Assembly: GCF_900099935.1 (NCBI RefSeq) | Contig: NZ_FNEK01000038.1 | Location: 1-45,278 of the forward strand | Source of the DNA: Aliiruegeria lutimaris | GTDB taxonomy: Bacteria; Pseudomonadota; Alphaproteobacteria; Rhodobacterales; Rhodobacteraceae | Reading direction: 5' to 3' | Length of the DNA stretch: 45,278 bases | Part shown: positions 1 through 8,998 of the stretch, in pieces | Numbering within the stretch: the stretch's first letter is position 1 | Layout of the letters: the number at the start of each line of letters is the position of its first letter | Notes under the pieces: model-generated | What the model was told of the DNA's origin: nothing | Databases searched by the model: none | Seen by the model: the letters and a program-made list of their open reading frames with translations, nothing else | Program-made: the position numbers and the translations under genes

Positions 1-22
1 ATCTGAGACCCCTATATCTGCC

Positions 23-229
23 TCAACAGAAGGGAATCACATCACAACCAATCTGGGAAGCCTGAATCAGATAGGCCGCGACACGCTCTAGTGCTTCAAC
101 GTCGTGTTGGCTACAGTTTGGAGATTCGAACTCGACTGAAATCAGTTCTCTCTGATTTTGCCACAATCCGCAAAGATAGTCTTTAGATTGACCCGACGGT
201 TTTGCTCTAAAAATCTGATAAATAAGCAA
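23..229 (-). CDS. hypothetical protein, 68 aa
   Basis: This is a short open frame that I do not recognise. The product is soluble-looking and mildly acidic, with no signal peptide and no clear motif. The surrounding DNA is much more AT-rich (about 42% GC in hand-counted lines) than the rest of the window, and the frame lies just beyond the 3' end of a tRNA-Gly gene. That is where integrated elements commonly begin, so it may be the edge of an island lying to the left. No good ribosome binding site decides the start. It could also be a chance frame. Confidence 0.3.
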   Translation of the reverse strand: MLIYQIFRAKPSGQSKDYLCGLWQNQRELISVEFESPNCSQHDVEALERVAAYLIQASQIGCDVIPFC

Positions 230-262
230 ATTTTATAGAGGGTGTGTCTGATTTCTTGACAG

Positions 263-337
263 TGGAGCGGGCGATGAGATTCGAACTCACGACCCTTACC
301 TTGGCAAGGTAATGCTCTACCCCTGAGCTACGCCCGC
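263..337 (-). tRNA. tRNA-Gly(GCC), copy 1
   Basis: Read on the minus strand, the sequence folds as a full cloverleaf. The 7-bp acceptor stem starts GCGGGCG and closes with CGCCCGC, followed by T and an encoded CCA. The anticodon loop is TTGCCAA (anticodon GCC) and the T-loop is TTCGAAT. The 75-nt gene is identical to the copy 36 bp away, so the pair is a tandem duplication. Confidence 0.97.
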
Positions 338-373
338 GCTTCACTGGCTATGTGACCGATTTCCGGTCTCTCT

Positions 374-448
374 TGGAGCGGGCGATGAGATTCGAACTCA
401 CGACCCTTACCTTGGCAAGGTAATGCTCTACCCCTGAGCTACGCCCGC
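374..448 (-). tRNA. tRNA-Gly(GCC), copy 2
   Basis: This is identical over its 75 nt to the downstream copy at 263-337. It has the same GCC anticodon, the same TTCGAAT T-loop and the same encoded CCA. Both genes are on the minus strand, and this copy would be transcribed first. The two are probably co-transcribed because the spacer is only 36 bp. Confidence 0.97.
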
Positions 449-762
449 ATCCGAGAGTGAGCGGGGATGTACCGGCCCTCGCCGGAGGCTTCAAGTGAAA
501 AATTGCCTCCTGGCCTGAATTCTTCCCAGTCTCCCGCAGGGCCCCGAATTCAGCGCGCGCCCCTCACGCGCGAACGATCCTTTGGATCGTGCCTTCGGCG
601 AGAGTATTTCCGCCAACAAGAAGCCGTTTTTCTTCCCGGAAAAAATACTTCCGGAGGGTGCTGACAAGAGCGTGGCGGCGAAGCCCCTGTCAACGGCCGC
701 GATTGGTTTCTCGCGGCCGCCATGAAGCAAAAGAAACGGAGATATGCCCGAAGGGACCGCCG
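449..762. repeat. gene-free gap with dispersed intergenic repeat, copy A
   Basis: No convincing gene lies in these 314 bases. Positions about 560-640 hold a GC-rich element containing the small inverted repeat CGATCC-TTT-GGATCG, flanked by GCGCGC runs and by AAATACTCTCGCCGAAGGCA on the minus strand. The same words recur in the opposite orientation at about 16357-16415. Shorter parts, GCTTCTT followed by a CGGAAATA-type word, recur near 12635 and 32725. It looks like a lineage-specific intergenic repeat that may act as a transcription terminator or RNA stem. It follows the acuI 3' end. Confidence 0.55.
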
Positions 763-1749
763 TCAGGCATTCACGTCCACAACAACGCGGCCGCGCACCT
801 GGCCCTTGAGGATGTCGGCGCCCAGCTTCGGCAGATCGGCCAGCGTCGCGTCCACCATCATCCCTTCGAGCTTTTCCATCGGCAGGTCGGAGGCGATGCG
901 TTTCCAGGCTACGAGACGGTTCTCATAGGGCTGCATGACGGAGTCGATGCCAAGCAGGTTAACGCCGCGCAGCAGGAAAGGAACGACCGTCGCAGGGAGT
1001 TGTGCGCCGCCGGCGAGGCCGACAGCCGCGACAGAGGCGCCGTATTTCATCTGGCCGAGAACACGTGCCAGCATCGACCCGCCCACGGCATCGACACAGC
1101 CTGCCCAGGTTTCCTTTTCCAGCGGCCGCTTGATCGTCTCCGCCAACTCGTCCCGGGTTACCAGCTTGGAAGCGCCCAGGTTGGCGAGATATTGCGACTG
1201 TTCCGGACGCCCGGTCACCGCGGCGACGTCATAGCCGAGGTTGGCCAGGATCGCGGTCGCGACCGACCCGACACCGCCCGAGGCGCCGGTGACCAGCACT
1301 TCACCATTCTCCGGCTTCAACCCGTGGGCTTCCAGCGCCATCACCGCCAGCATCGAGGTAAAGCCGGCGGTTCCCACCGCCATGGCCTGCTTCGTGCTCA
1401 GGCCCTCGGGCAGCGGCACGAGCCAATCGGCATTCACCCGGGCCTTCTCGGCATAGCCGCCCCAATGCGCTTCCCCCACGCGCCAGCCGGTTAGCACGAC
1501 CTTGTCGCCGGGCTTGTAGCGCGCATCGTCGCTCGTCTCGACCGTACCGGCGAAGTCGATCCCCGGTACATGCGGGTAGACGCGCACCAGCCCGCCGCCC
1601 GGCCCGATGCAGAGCCCGTCCTTGTAGTTCACGGTGGAATACTCGACCGCGACGGTGACATTTCCCTCGGGCAGTCGGCTCTCGTCGATCTCCTGCACCC
1701 CTGCCGAGGTCTTACCGTCTTCGTTCTTTTCAACGATCAATGCGCGCAT
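763..1749 (-). CDS. acuI: acrylyl-CoA reductase (NADPH), AcuI/YhdH type
   Basis: A 328-residue zinc-free medium-chain dehydrogenase/reductase. AcuI reduces acrylyl-CoA to propionyl-CoA with NADPH, detoxifying acryloyl-CoA made during DMSP and 3-hydroxypropionate metabolism in the cytoplasm. The N-terminal GroES-like half contains the family words STVNYKDGL and PGIDFAGTV. The C-terminal Rossmann half has VTGASGGVGSVA for the dinucleotide, and the GDKV-LTGW stretch is typical of the AcuI/YhdH branch. The length matches the family. The start is supported by AGGAG about 10 nt upstream. The gene stands alone, without other acu or dmd genes, so housekeeping detoxification is likely. The general quinone-oxidoreductase family is the fallback call. 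Confidence 0.88.
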   Translation of the reverse strand: MRALIVEKNEDGKTSAGVQEIDESRLPEGNVTVAVEYSTVNYKDGLCIGPGGGLVRVYPHVPGIDFAGTVETSDDARYKPGDKVVLTGWRVGEAHWGGYAEKARVNADWLVPLPEGLSTKQAMAVGTAGFTSMLAVMALEAHGLKPENGEVLVTGASGGVGSVATAILANLGYDVAAVTGRPEQSQYLANLGASKLVTRDELAETIKRPLEKETWAGCVDAVGGSMLARVLGQMKYGASVAAVGLAGGAQLPATVVPFLLRGVNLLGIDSVMQPYENRLVAWKRIASDLPMEKLEGMMVDATLADLPKLGADILKGQVRGRVVVDVNA

Positions 1750-1794
1750 CTCGGCACTCTCCTTGCTAGAGGGCCACGCTCGCGGCGCCTCGTT

Positions 1795-2301
1795 TCACGT
1801 GTCTTCGGGCATGAACACCAGGTCGGTATCCGTCGTCGTCGCGCCCGCCGCCGTCAGCATCGCATGGACCTGACCACGGTGATGGGTCTGATGATTGAAC
1901 ATGTGCATGACACAGGTTGCAACGGGCCGCGAGATGTCCCGGCCCTGCGATCCGGAATACCAGATTAACGGCCCACGCAGGTCTATCGGCCTAAGTCGTT
2001 GCGCCCACAGACGAATCCGGCCATCCGCGCGCATTCGGTCGGCCTTCCAGGCCGCGAGCGTCGGCCAGAGCGAAACGCTGCCGGAGATGCCGACTTGTGG
2101 TGCTGCCCAACCATCCAGCCGCGACATCCATATCTGGTCGGCCCATAGCAGGTGATTGAAGGTCGCCAGGATCGAGCCGAAAAAGGCGCCACGATCGGCG
2201 TCAAGCGCGGCTTGATCCAGCGTCTCGGCCGCGGCGATCAAGGCATTGTTCTGCCAAAGGTTGTAACGCGCCATGAGGCGCACATACTCGACCGTTATCA
2301 T
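1795..2301 (-). CDS. DinB family protein (four-helix metal-binding fold)
   Basis: A 168-residue protein with the DinB/YfiT-like pattern. An N-terminal YNLWQNNAL helix is followed by the motif FNHLLWADQIW (first metal-ligand histidine) and a C-terminal HMFNHQTHHRGQVHAML that carries the remaining histidines. Members bind a divalent metal in a four-helix bundle. Many act as thiol-dependent transferases (mycothiol or bacillithiol in other phyla), and the substrate in alphaproteobacteria is unknown. It lies 45 bp beyond acuI on the same strand, so co-transcription is possible. Family assignment is firm but function is not. Confidence 0.85.
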   Translation of the reverse strand: MITVEYVRLMARYNLWQNNALIAAAETLDQAALDADRGAFFGSILATFNHLLWADQIWMSRLDGWAAPQVGISGSVSLWPTLAAWKADRMRADGRIRLWAQRLRPIDLRGPLIWYSGSQGRDISRPVATCVMHMFNHQTHHRGQVHAMLTAAGATTTDTDLVFMPEDT

Positions 2302-2385
2302 CGGCCCTGGTTCCTGTTCCCCGTTTTCGCAAAAAAGGATGCGCCAGAGCGCGATGCTGTCAAGCGTTTCTGCTGCGGCGCGGCG

Positions 2386-3363
2386 TTACCCGCTGCCGAT
2401 CAGGATACCGGCGGCCAGAACGAGACCGCCGCCAAGCACGACCTGCATCGCGGCCCGCCAGAAAGGCGTTTCCATGAACCGATTCTGGATCCAGGCTATC
2501 GACCACAGCTCTATGAAAACGACGATCACGGCGATGATCGTGGCGGTCCAGAAATCGGGAATCAGGTAGGGCAGCGCGTGGCCGAGCCCACCCAGCGTGG
2601 TCATGACGCCCGAGGCAATGCCGCGTTTGAGCGGGCTGCCGCGCCCGGAAATCGCGCCGTCATCAGAGGCAGCTTCGGTAAAGCCCATCGAGATCCCCGC
2701 CCCCACCGAGGCCGCGAGCCCGACAAGGAAGGTGTTCCAGGTATCGCCTGTGGCAAAGGCCGCGGCAAAGATCGGCGCCAGGGTCGAGACCGAACCATCC
2801 ATCAGACCCGCCAGTCCCGGTTGCACCCAGGTCAGGATGAATTGCCGATGCGCCTGCAGATTTTCCTCGCCAAGGGCTTCCTCTGTCAGATGTGTCTCGG
2901 CCAGCTCGCCGGCCCTGTGTTCGTGCCCGGCCTCCGCCGCCGCCAGATCGCCCAGAAGACGCCGTGTTTCGGCATCGGTGACCCTGGCCGCGGCCTTCTC
3001 GTAGAAGCTGCGCGATTCGAACTCCATCTCGGCCACGATCTCGCGCATCCGGGAAATCGGGAGCTGGCTGGTGAGCCATTCCGGCTTCCGGTCATAGAAT
3101 CCGGCTACATGGCTGCGGCGGATCAGTGGGATGTCGGAGCCGAAACGCGCCTGGAACATCTCGATCAGCCGCTGCCGATGCGTGTCCTCCTCCTCCGCCA
3201 TGTCGATGAATATGGCGGCCGTCGAAGGGTACTCAGTCTGCACCTTGGCAGCGAGATTGCGATAGATCCGGCCGTCATCCTCCTCCGAGGAGATCGCCAG
3301 GGCGAGGATCTCGGCCTCGCTCAAATTGCGAAAACGCATCTTGGACGAAAAAACACTGGGCAT
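2386..3363 (-). CDS. mbfA: membrane-bound ferritin / VIT-family iron exporter (Er-VIT)
   Basis: A 325-residue fusion of an N-terminal rubrerythrin/ferritin-like di-iron domain (about residues 10-150) and a C-terminal VIT1/CCC1-type membrane domain. The ferritin part shows ISSEEDDGRIY, DMAEEEDTHRQRL, EMEFESRSFYEKA and AEAGHEHRA, which supply the Glu and His ligands. The membrane part carries GLMDGSVSTLAP, typical of VIT transporters, and ends in hydrophobic helices. Characterised relatives in Agrobacterium and Bradyrhizobium export iron and protect against iron plus peroxide stress, and are controlled by Irr. The frame opens at 3435, but ATG 3363 has GGAGG 6 nt upstream and gives the family length. 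I could not identify an Irr box with confidence. It is divergent from ssrA. Confidence 0.88.
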   Translation of the reverse strand: MPSVFSSKMRFRNLSEAEILALAISSEEDDGRIYRNLAAKVQTEYPSTAAIFIDMAEEEDTHRQRLIEMFQARFGSDIPLIRRSHVAGFYDRKPEWLTSQLPISRMREIVAEMEFESRSFYEKAAARVTDAETRRLLGDLAAAEAGHEHRAGELAETHLTEEALGEENLQAHRQFILTWVQPGLAGLMDGSVSTLAPIFAAAFATGDTWNTFLVGLAASVGAGISMGFTEAASDDGAISGRGSPLKRGIASGVMTTLGGLGHALPYLIPDFWTATIIAVIVVFIELWSIAWIQNRFMETPFWRAAMQVVLGGGLVLAAGILIGSG

Positions 3364-3452
3364 CGGCGTCCTCCGGAAAGACCTGCGGTCTTCTTCGCCT
3401 ACACCTTCGATGTCCCGGATGCAAAGATCATGCAAAGATACTGACTTGCCGC

Positions 3453-3481
3453 TTGAACCGGGGCCAGGAAGCGCTTACTTT
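3453..3481 (+). promoter_or_regulatory. sigma70-type promoter of ssrA
   Basis: TTGAAC and TACTTT are separated by 17 nt immediately upstream of the tmRNA acceptor segment. Transcription would begin near 3488. The assignment rests on consensus match, spacing and position only. Confidence 0.6.
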
Positions 3482-3487
3482 TGGTAC

Positions 3488-3805
3488 GTTCCCTCGGGGA
3501 CTATGGCGATAAACGCGCTCGTAATAAACGGCTCGGACCCGGGGGCGGTACCCGGCGGCTCCACCATAAATCCCGCATTGGGGGATCATGGGGCCGAAAT
3601 AGGATCGACGGACGTCTAAAGGGGTTAGCTTTTGCTCGGTGAGGTACCACCGTTATCGGTCCGTAAAGCATAATTGCCAATGACAATCGTGCTCCGGTGG
3701 CCGTCGCTGCGTAATGCAGTGACCAATACCGAAATCTAAGCCCAGGCCTCTAGCAAGGTCTGGCGGGGTTCGCAGGTACCTGGCAACAGAAACCTGCACC
3801 TTTCC
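3488..3805 (+). ncRNA. ssrA: transfer-messenger RNA, circularly permuted two-piece form
   Basis: The acceptor piece comes first. A T-stem CCGGG/CCCGG with loop GGCGGTA sits at 3539-3555, followed by the acceptor strand CGGCTCC at 3556-3562 and encoded ACCA to 3566. After a 23-nt spacer with a small hairpin, the coding piece begins at 3590 with GGGGCCG, which pairs with CGGCUCC (one G-U). The tag frame runs from 3676 (GCC) to the TAA at 3712-3714 and encodes ANDNRAPVAVAA. This is the permuted architecture known from alphaproteobacteria, where the precursor is cut into two RNAs. tmRNA rescues stalled ribosomes with SmpB and marks the product for ClpXP. The outer ends (about 3488 and 3805) are estimates. 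The sspB gene lies 1.1 kb downstream. Confidence 0.93.
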
Positions 3806-3877
3806 AATTATAGGCGAGTATCCGTTCAGGGTTTTTTCAGTCCCTTGGCCTAGCATTGTGCAAAACAGAGGTGCGCA

Positions 3878-4306
3878 ATGACAGGAAAAATGGAACTGAT
3901 TCAAGCTTTCTACGACCGAGTTTGGGTTGCAGGAGCCGTTGAGGAAGCCGAGGCGTTTTTCGATGCTTCGGCAGAGGCCAGCGGGCTGATGCCCGACCTT
4001 GAGATTGGCGGGGAGGAATTCCACGAATTCGTCGCCGCCTTGCTGGAACAGCTCAAGGTGACGCGGGTCACGCTTGAGAAAACCGTCGAGGAAGGCGAGT
4101 GGATCTCGGTCATGGCCACGTTCGACGCGACCGTGCTGATGACCGGTCAGACGATCTCCGGAAGCGGGATGCTGGTGGCGCGCATCGTGGATGGACGCAT
4201 TGTCGAGGCGTTCAACTGCCTAGATTTCCTCGGTCTTTTCGAAAAACTGGGATTGGTCCCGGAAAACGCGCTGGCCCTGTGCATGACCGGCCAGCGGCTT
4301 TCCTGA
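3878..4306 (+). CDS. NTF2-like (SnoaL-type) protein
   Basis: A 142-residue cone-fold protein. The N-terminal helix YDRVWVAGAVEEAEAF, central strands and the C-terminal GSGMLVARIVDGRIVEAFNCLD are the usual pattern of SnoaL-like / ester-cyclase-like NTF2 proteins. These are small, soluble, often dimeric enzymes or binding proteins, and the fold alone does not reveal the substrate. GAGG lies 7 nt before the ATG. It follows the tmRNA gene with about 70 bp between, but its function need not be related. Confidence 0.75.
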   Translation: MTGKMELIQAFYDRVWVAGAVEEAEAFFDASAEASGLMPDLEIGGEEFHEFVAALLEQLKVTRVTLEKTVEEGEWISVMATFDATVLMTGQTISGSGMLVARIVDGRIVEAFNCLDFLGLFEKLGLVPENALALCMTGQRLS

Positions 4307-4926
4307 ACGAAAACGCGCGCCTAAATTGATGTCGCCGGCGTGAGTCGACGATGCAGATCCGCGTTCATCTCAACAAGCTCTGGCGGTCCCCATCTGAGAG
4401 GCCGCCGGAATCGCCTTGCTGAATCGGTGTGCAGACAGTTGCGCCGGAATCTTCGAGCACGGCCAGTTCATACCCTGCCAAGCAACTGGCAGTTCCTGGT
4501 CGAAGGTCGGCTGGACTTAGACCGGCTCAGGCTCGGACGCGCAGCCAGCAAGCGCAAGAACGACAAAGCCAAATGGGATCAGTTTTGGCTATATGTATGG
4601 TCCCTCGCTGTTCGCCCCGGCCCCCAGGTGCAGCCGAAGCACCCGCAAATGATGCGAAGCAAGCGGCACCCCGGCAAAAATTTCCAAAATTTTCGTTCTT
4701 TAGCAATCTCTTGCCGGAATTTTCTCAGGCAGCTGCTGAAAAACACGCGACAATCCCGCCGAATGCTGCAAAGCTCGCGGAGTAGAGACCCCGTATTTTT
4801 ACAAGGGTCGAAACAAATCAATTTCGGGATCACTGCGCCCACACGGGGAGGACTACCAATCCCCTTCGAATCCCCTATGCTGAGCGCAACATCACGGGTG
4901 GTACGACAAGAAGGAAACAGAGGCCC
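4307..4926. other. 620-bp gap without a recognised gene
   Basis: Several overlapping open frames cross this stretch on both strands, but none shows family features or a good start. An AT-rich patch lies near 4678-4760. The block TTCGAAT flanked by CCCC on both sides at 4863-4875 resembles a T-loop but cannot pair. The sspB promoter must lie near the right end, and I could not fix it. Confidence 0.4.
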
Positions 4927-5421
4927 ATGTCGGAAGGCATCGACTACGGAAAGCTCATGCATAGGGCCATGCGCAGCCTGATCCAGAATGTGCTGGGAGA
5001 AGTTGCCCGGACTGGATTGCCCGGCCAGCATCACTTCTTCATCACCTTCGATACCACGCATCCCGATGTTGCCATCGCGGACTGGTTGCATGACCGCTAT
5101 CCGGAGGAAATGACGGTCGTTATTCAGCACTGGTTCGATAATCTCGACGTCACAGACGAGGGCTTCTCGGTCACGCTCAATTTCGGCGACAGCCCCGAGC
5201 CGCTCTACATTCCCTATGACGCGATCTACACCTTTGTTGATCCGTCCGTGGAGTTCGGCCTGCGCTTTGAAAACTCTTCCAATGACGACGATGAAGACTA
5301 TCTCTCCGAGGTCGAAGAAGACGGAGACGTTCCGGAAGCACCGCTGGCTGAAAATGTCGTGCCCGCCGAGGACGAGAAGCGCGACGCGGAGATCGTGAGC
5401 CTCGACAGTTTCCGGAAGTAG
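4927..5421 (+). CDS. sspB: SspB family ClpXP adaptor (alphaproteobacterial SspB)
   Basis: A 164-residue protein with the SspB-alpha layout. An N-terminal dimerisation helix MHRAMRSLIQNVLGEVA is followed by the substrate-binding beta domain (HHFFITFDTTHP, YPEEMTVVIQHWFDNL, FSVTLNFG, YIPYDAIYTFVDPSV), a long acidic linker from about residue 115, and a short C-terminal tail, SLDSFRK, of the kind that docks on the ClpX zinc-binding domain. In Caulobacter the homologue binds the ssrA tag and delivers tagged proteins to ClpXP. AGAGG sits 3 nt before the ATG. The tmRNA gene just upstream encodes the tag that this adaptor would be expected to read. Confidence 0.9.
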   Translation: MSEGIDYGKLMHRAMRSLIQNVLGEVARTGLPGQHHFFITFDTTHPDVAIADWLHDRYPEEMTVVIQHWFDNLDVTDEGFSVTLNFGDSPEPLYIPYDAIYTFVDPSVEFGLRFENSSNDDDEDYLSEVEEDGDVPEAPLAENVVPAEDEKRDAEIVSLDSFRK

Positions 5422-5812
5422 GGCATCGTCGGAAGGCAACTACAAATTTGGTGCCGGCTAGTCGGAATGCTAATTGCTCCCCTGAACCCGGCCTTGCAGG
5501 CAGAGAAAGCGGAATTTCATCGCGATCCGCTTGTTGACAATTCGTGGACGATCCTCGGAAATCCCAACCTATTGGTTGCGTTTTTCGTTTCCTGGTCGAC
5601 GCTACGAAGCAATTTCTTGCGCGCTTCAGGCGAATCGTTAACATTTCCTCAGCTACGAACAGATTTCGCGCCACGAGATTAGGCGCCGCGCCGTGTGCGC
5701 ATTTTTGGGACGGCAAATGTCGAAGCGCGATCCGGACAGCATCGGCTGTCGATCTGGATGACGTAACGGCTCGTTACCTTCCAAGCGTGCGCGTTAGATT
5801 TGGAAACAGAAT
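5422..5812. other. 391-bp gap upstream of the KamA-like gene
   Basis: No gene or RNA structure was recognised. TTGACA occurs at 5534-5539 without a convincing -10 partner. Part of this stretch probably carries the promoter and leader of the radical SAM gene at 5813. Confidence 0.35.
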
Positions 5813-7144
5813 ATGCAAGTGCCCGTCTCTGAGACCAGATACCGTGCTATTGGCGCCGAGACATTGTCCCGCATGCCCGAATGGCACCGCCTGCACGAGG
5901 AAACCCGGCTCGCGCTCCGTATCGTTGCAAAGGTTCTGCCATTCCGCGTTAACAGCCATGTTACATCCACCTTGATTGACTGGGATTGCGGGCCAGACGA
6001 CCCGATCTTCAGATTGGTCTTCCCGGCGACAGAGATGCTCGCACCGAGCGACTACGGACATATCCTCAAGTTGGTCGAAAAGGACGCACCAATGGCCGAG
6101 ATCCAGAGCGCCGCTGAGAACATCCGCGCTCACCTGAACCCGCACCCCTCCGGGCAGCGCGAGAAAAACGTACCCAAGGTCGGCAATGAGCACTTGTCAG
6201 GTTTTCAGCACAAGTATCGCGAAACCGTGCTTTATTTTCCCGCCCGCGGTCAGACCTGCCACGCGTACTGCACCTTCTGCTTCCGCTGGGCGCAGTTCGT
6301 CGGCGACACCTCGCTCAAATTCGCCAGCAAAGAGGCGGAAAACCTGCGCCGTTATCTTCATGCGCACCCCGATGTGACGGACGTGCTCTTTACCGGCGGC
6401 GATCCGATGATCATGGCAACCCATCGTCTTGCCGAATTGATCGACCCACTTCTGGAGCCCGAGTTGGACCGTGTGCAGAATATCCGCATAGGGACCAAGA
6501 GCCTGACCTTCTGGCCGCAGCGCTTTGTGACCGATCCGGACGCGGACGACTTCCTGCGCCTGGTGGAACGGGTAACGCGTGCCGGCCGAAGTATAGCGAT
6601 CATGGTTCATCTCAACCATTGGCGCGAGGTCGACAACCCGGTAGCGCATGAAGCCATCCGACGCCTTCGCGACGCGGGCGCCGTGCTGCGCAGCCAAGGT
6701 CCGCTGCTCAAGGGAATCAACGATGATCCCGAGGTCTGGGCGCGGAACTGGACAGATCAGGTGCGGCTTGGAATCTTGCCCTACTACATGTTCGTCGAAC
6801 GCGACACAGGCCCACGGCACTATTTCGAAGTGCCGCTTCGAAAGGGGCTCGAGATCTATCGCGACGCGGTCAGCACGGTTTCTGGGCTCGCCCGCAGCGC
6901 GCGTGGCCCGGTGATGAGCGCGGATCCCGGGAAACTGGAAGTGCTCGACGTCGAGGAGGGCCGAGACCGTACACGCTTCCTGCTGCAATTCCTACAGGCC
7001 CGCGATCCGTCGCGCGTCCGCCGGCCGTTCTGGACGCAAGGCGACCGGGACGCCACTTGGTTAAGCCAGCTTGAGAGTTGCGATCGGTCGACACAGCCCG
7101 AAAGACCCTTCGACGCCGAGTTGCCGCTAAGGGCGACACGCTGA
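5813..7144 (+). CDS. KamA family radical SAM protein (lysine 2,3-aminomutase-like)
   Basis: A 443-residue member of the PLP-dependent radical SAM aminomutase family. The [4Fe-4S] motif C-x3-C-x2-C is at Cys149, Cys153 and Cys156 (CHAYCTFC), followed by the SAM-binding TGGDP word. The PLP lysine is probably Lys374 in ADPGKLEV. The family includes lysine 2,3-aminomutase (AblA), glutamate 2,3-aminomutase and the EF-P modifying enzyme EpmB. The substrate here is unassigned. No ablB acetyltransferase and no epmA/efp gene lie beside it, so beta-lysine osmolyte synthesis or EF-P modification cannot be read from context. The ATG is preceded by GGAAACAGAAT. It is followed by fumC on the same strand after 110 bp. 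Confidence 0.85.
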   Translation: MQVPVSETRYRAIGAETLSRMPEWHRLHEETRLALRIVAKVLPFRVNSHVTSTLIDWDCGPDDPIFRLVFPATEMLAPSDYGHILKLVEKDAPMAEIQSAAENIRAHLNPHPSGQREKNVPKVGNEHLSGFQHKYRETVLYFPARGQTCHAYCTFCFRWAQFVGDTSLKFASKEAENLRRYLHAHPDVTDVLFTGGDPMIMATHRLAELIDPLLEPELDRVQNIRIGTKSLTFWPQRFVTDPDADDFLRLVERVTRAGRSIAIMVHLNHWREVDNPVAHEAIRRLRDAGAVLRSQGPLLKGINDDPEVWARNWTDQVRLGILPYYMFVERDTGPRHYFEVPLRKGLEIYRDAVSTVSGLARSARGPVMSADPGKLEVLDVEEGRDRTRFLLQFLQARDPSRVRRPFWTQGDRDATWLSQLESCDRSTQPERPFDAELPLRATR

Positions 7145-7254
7145 ACTGCATTCCTGCGTGATTGCCCCCGCTGCCCCCCTGCGGCGCACCGTTCAATTGC
7201 CCCCGCGTCCTGTGGAGGATAAACGGCTGGCAACGTTCACCCGGAGGATCATCC

Positions 7255-8655
<1,401 letters not shown>

Positions 8656-8657
8656 TC

Positions 8658-8852
8658 TTGGCGAAGCCGATCAATCTCAACCGGGCCCGCAAGGAGCGGG
8701 CCCGGAAACAGGCTAGGGAACAGGCCGACCGCAACGCGGTGCTGCATGGCCTGACCAAGGCCGAGAAGAAGCGTGCCCGCGACGAAGCCCTGCGCGAGAG
8801 CAAGCTGCACGAGCAAGGCCGTCTGGACCCGGACGACACCGGGAAAGACTAG
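8658..8852 (+). CDS. DUF4169 family protein
   Basis: A 64-residue, very basic, helical protein starting INLNRARKERARKQ, the hallmark of the DUF4169 family of small alphaproteobacterial proteins, with the second conserved stretch LTKAEKKRARDEA. The function is unknown. The start is TTG, 2 bp after the fumC stop, so translation is probably coupled to fumC. The charge pattern would suit nucleic-acid or ribosome association, but that is a guess. Confidence 0.8.
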   Translation: MAKPINLNRARKERARKQAREQADRNAVLHGLTKAEKKRARDEALRESKLHEQGRLDPDDTGKD

Positions 8853-8998
8853 GGCAAAATCGTCACAAGACCCGGCATTCCCCTTCTGCGCGCTTGCTGA
8901 GACGCAGCGGCGGAGCGATGATTCTCGCAACAACGAACGGCGCACAAGACGCCGCCGCCCATGGGCGGATCGAGGCAGGAAAGCGAGAGAGCCAGGGC

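Noticed and set aside
2152-3444. 430-codon plus-strand frame opposite mbfA and the DinB gene
   Set aside because: It is antisense to two recognised families and has no domain features of its own.
4597-4785. Ala/Pro-rich 62-codon frame between the NTF2-like and sspB genes
   Set aside because: It has no ribosome binding site and no recognisable family, so I could not separate it from chance.
4858-4880. T-loop-like TTCGAAT flanked by CCCC, considered as a second tmRNA or tRNA piece
   Set aside because: Both flanks are C-rich and cannot pair, and no acceptor stem is present. The true tmRNA is at 3488-3805.
4340-4981. 213-codon frame upstream of sspB
   Set aside because: The composition is not protein-like, it runs into sspB in another frame, and no start signal was found.
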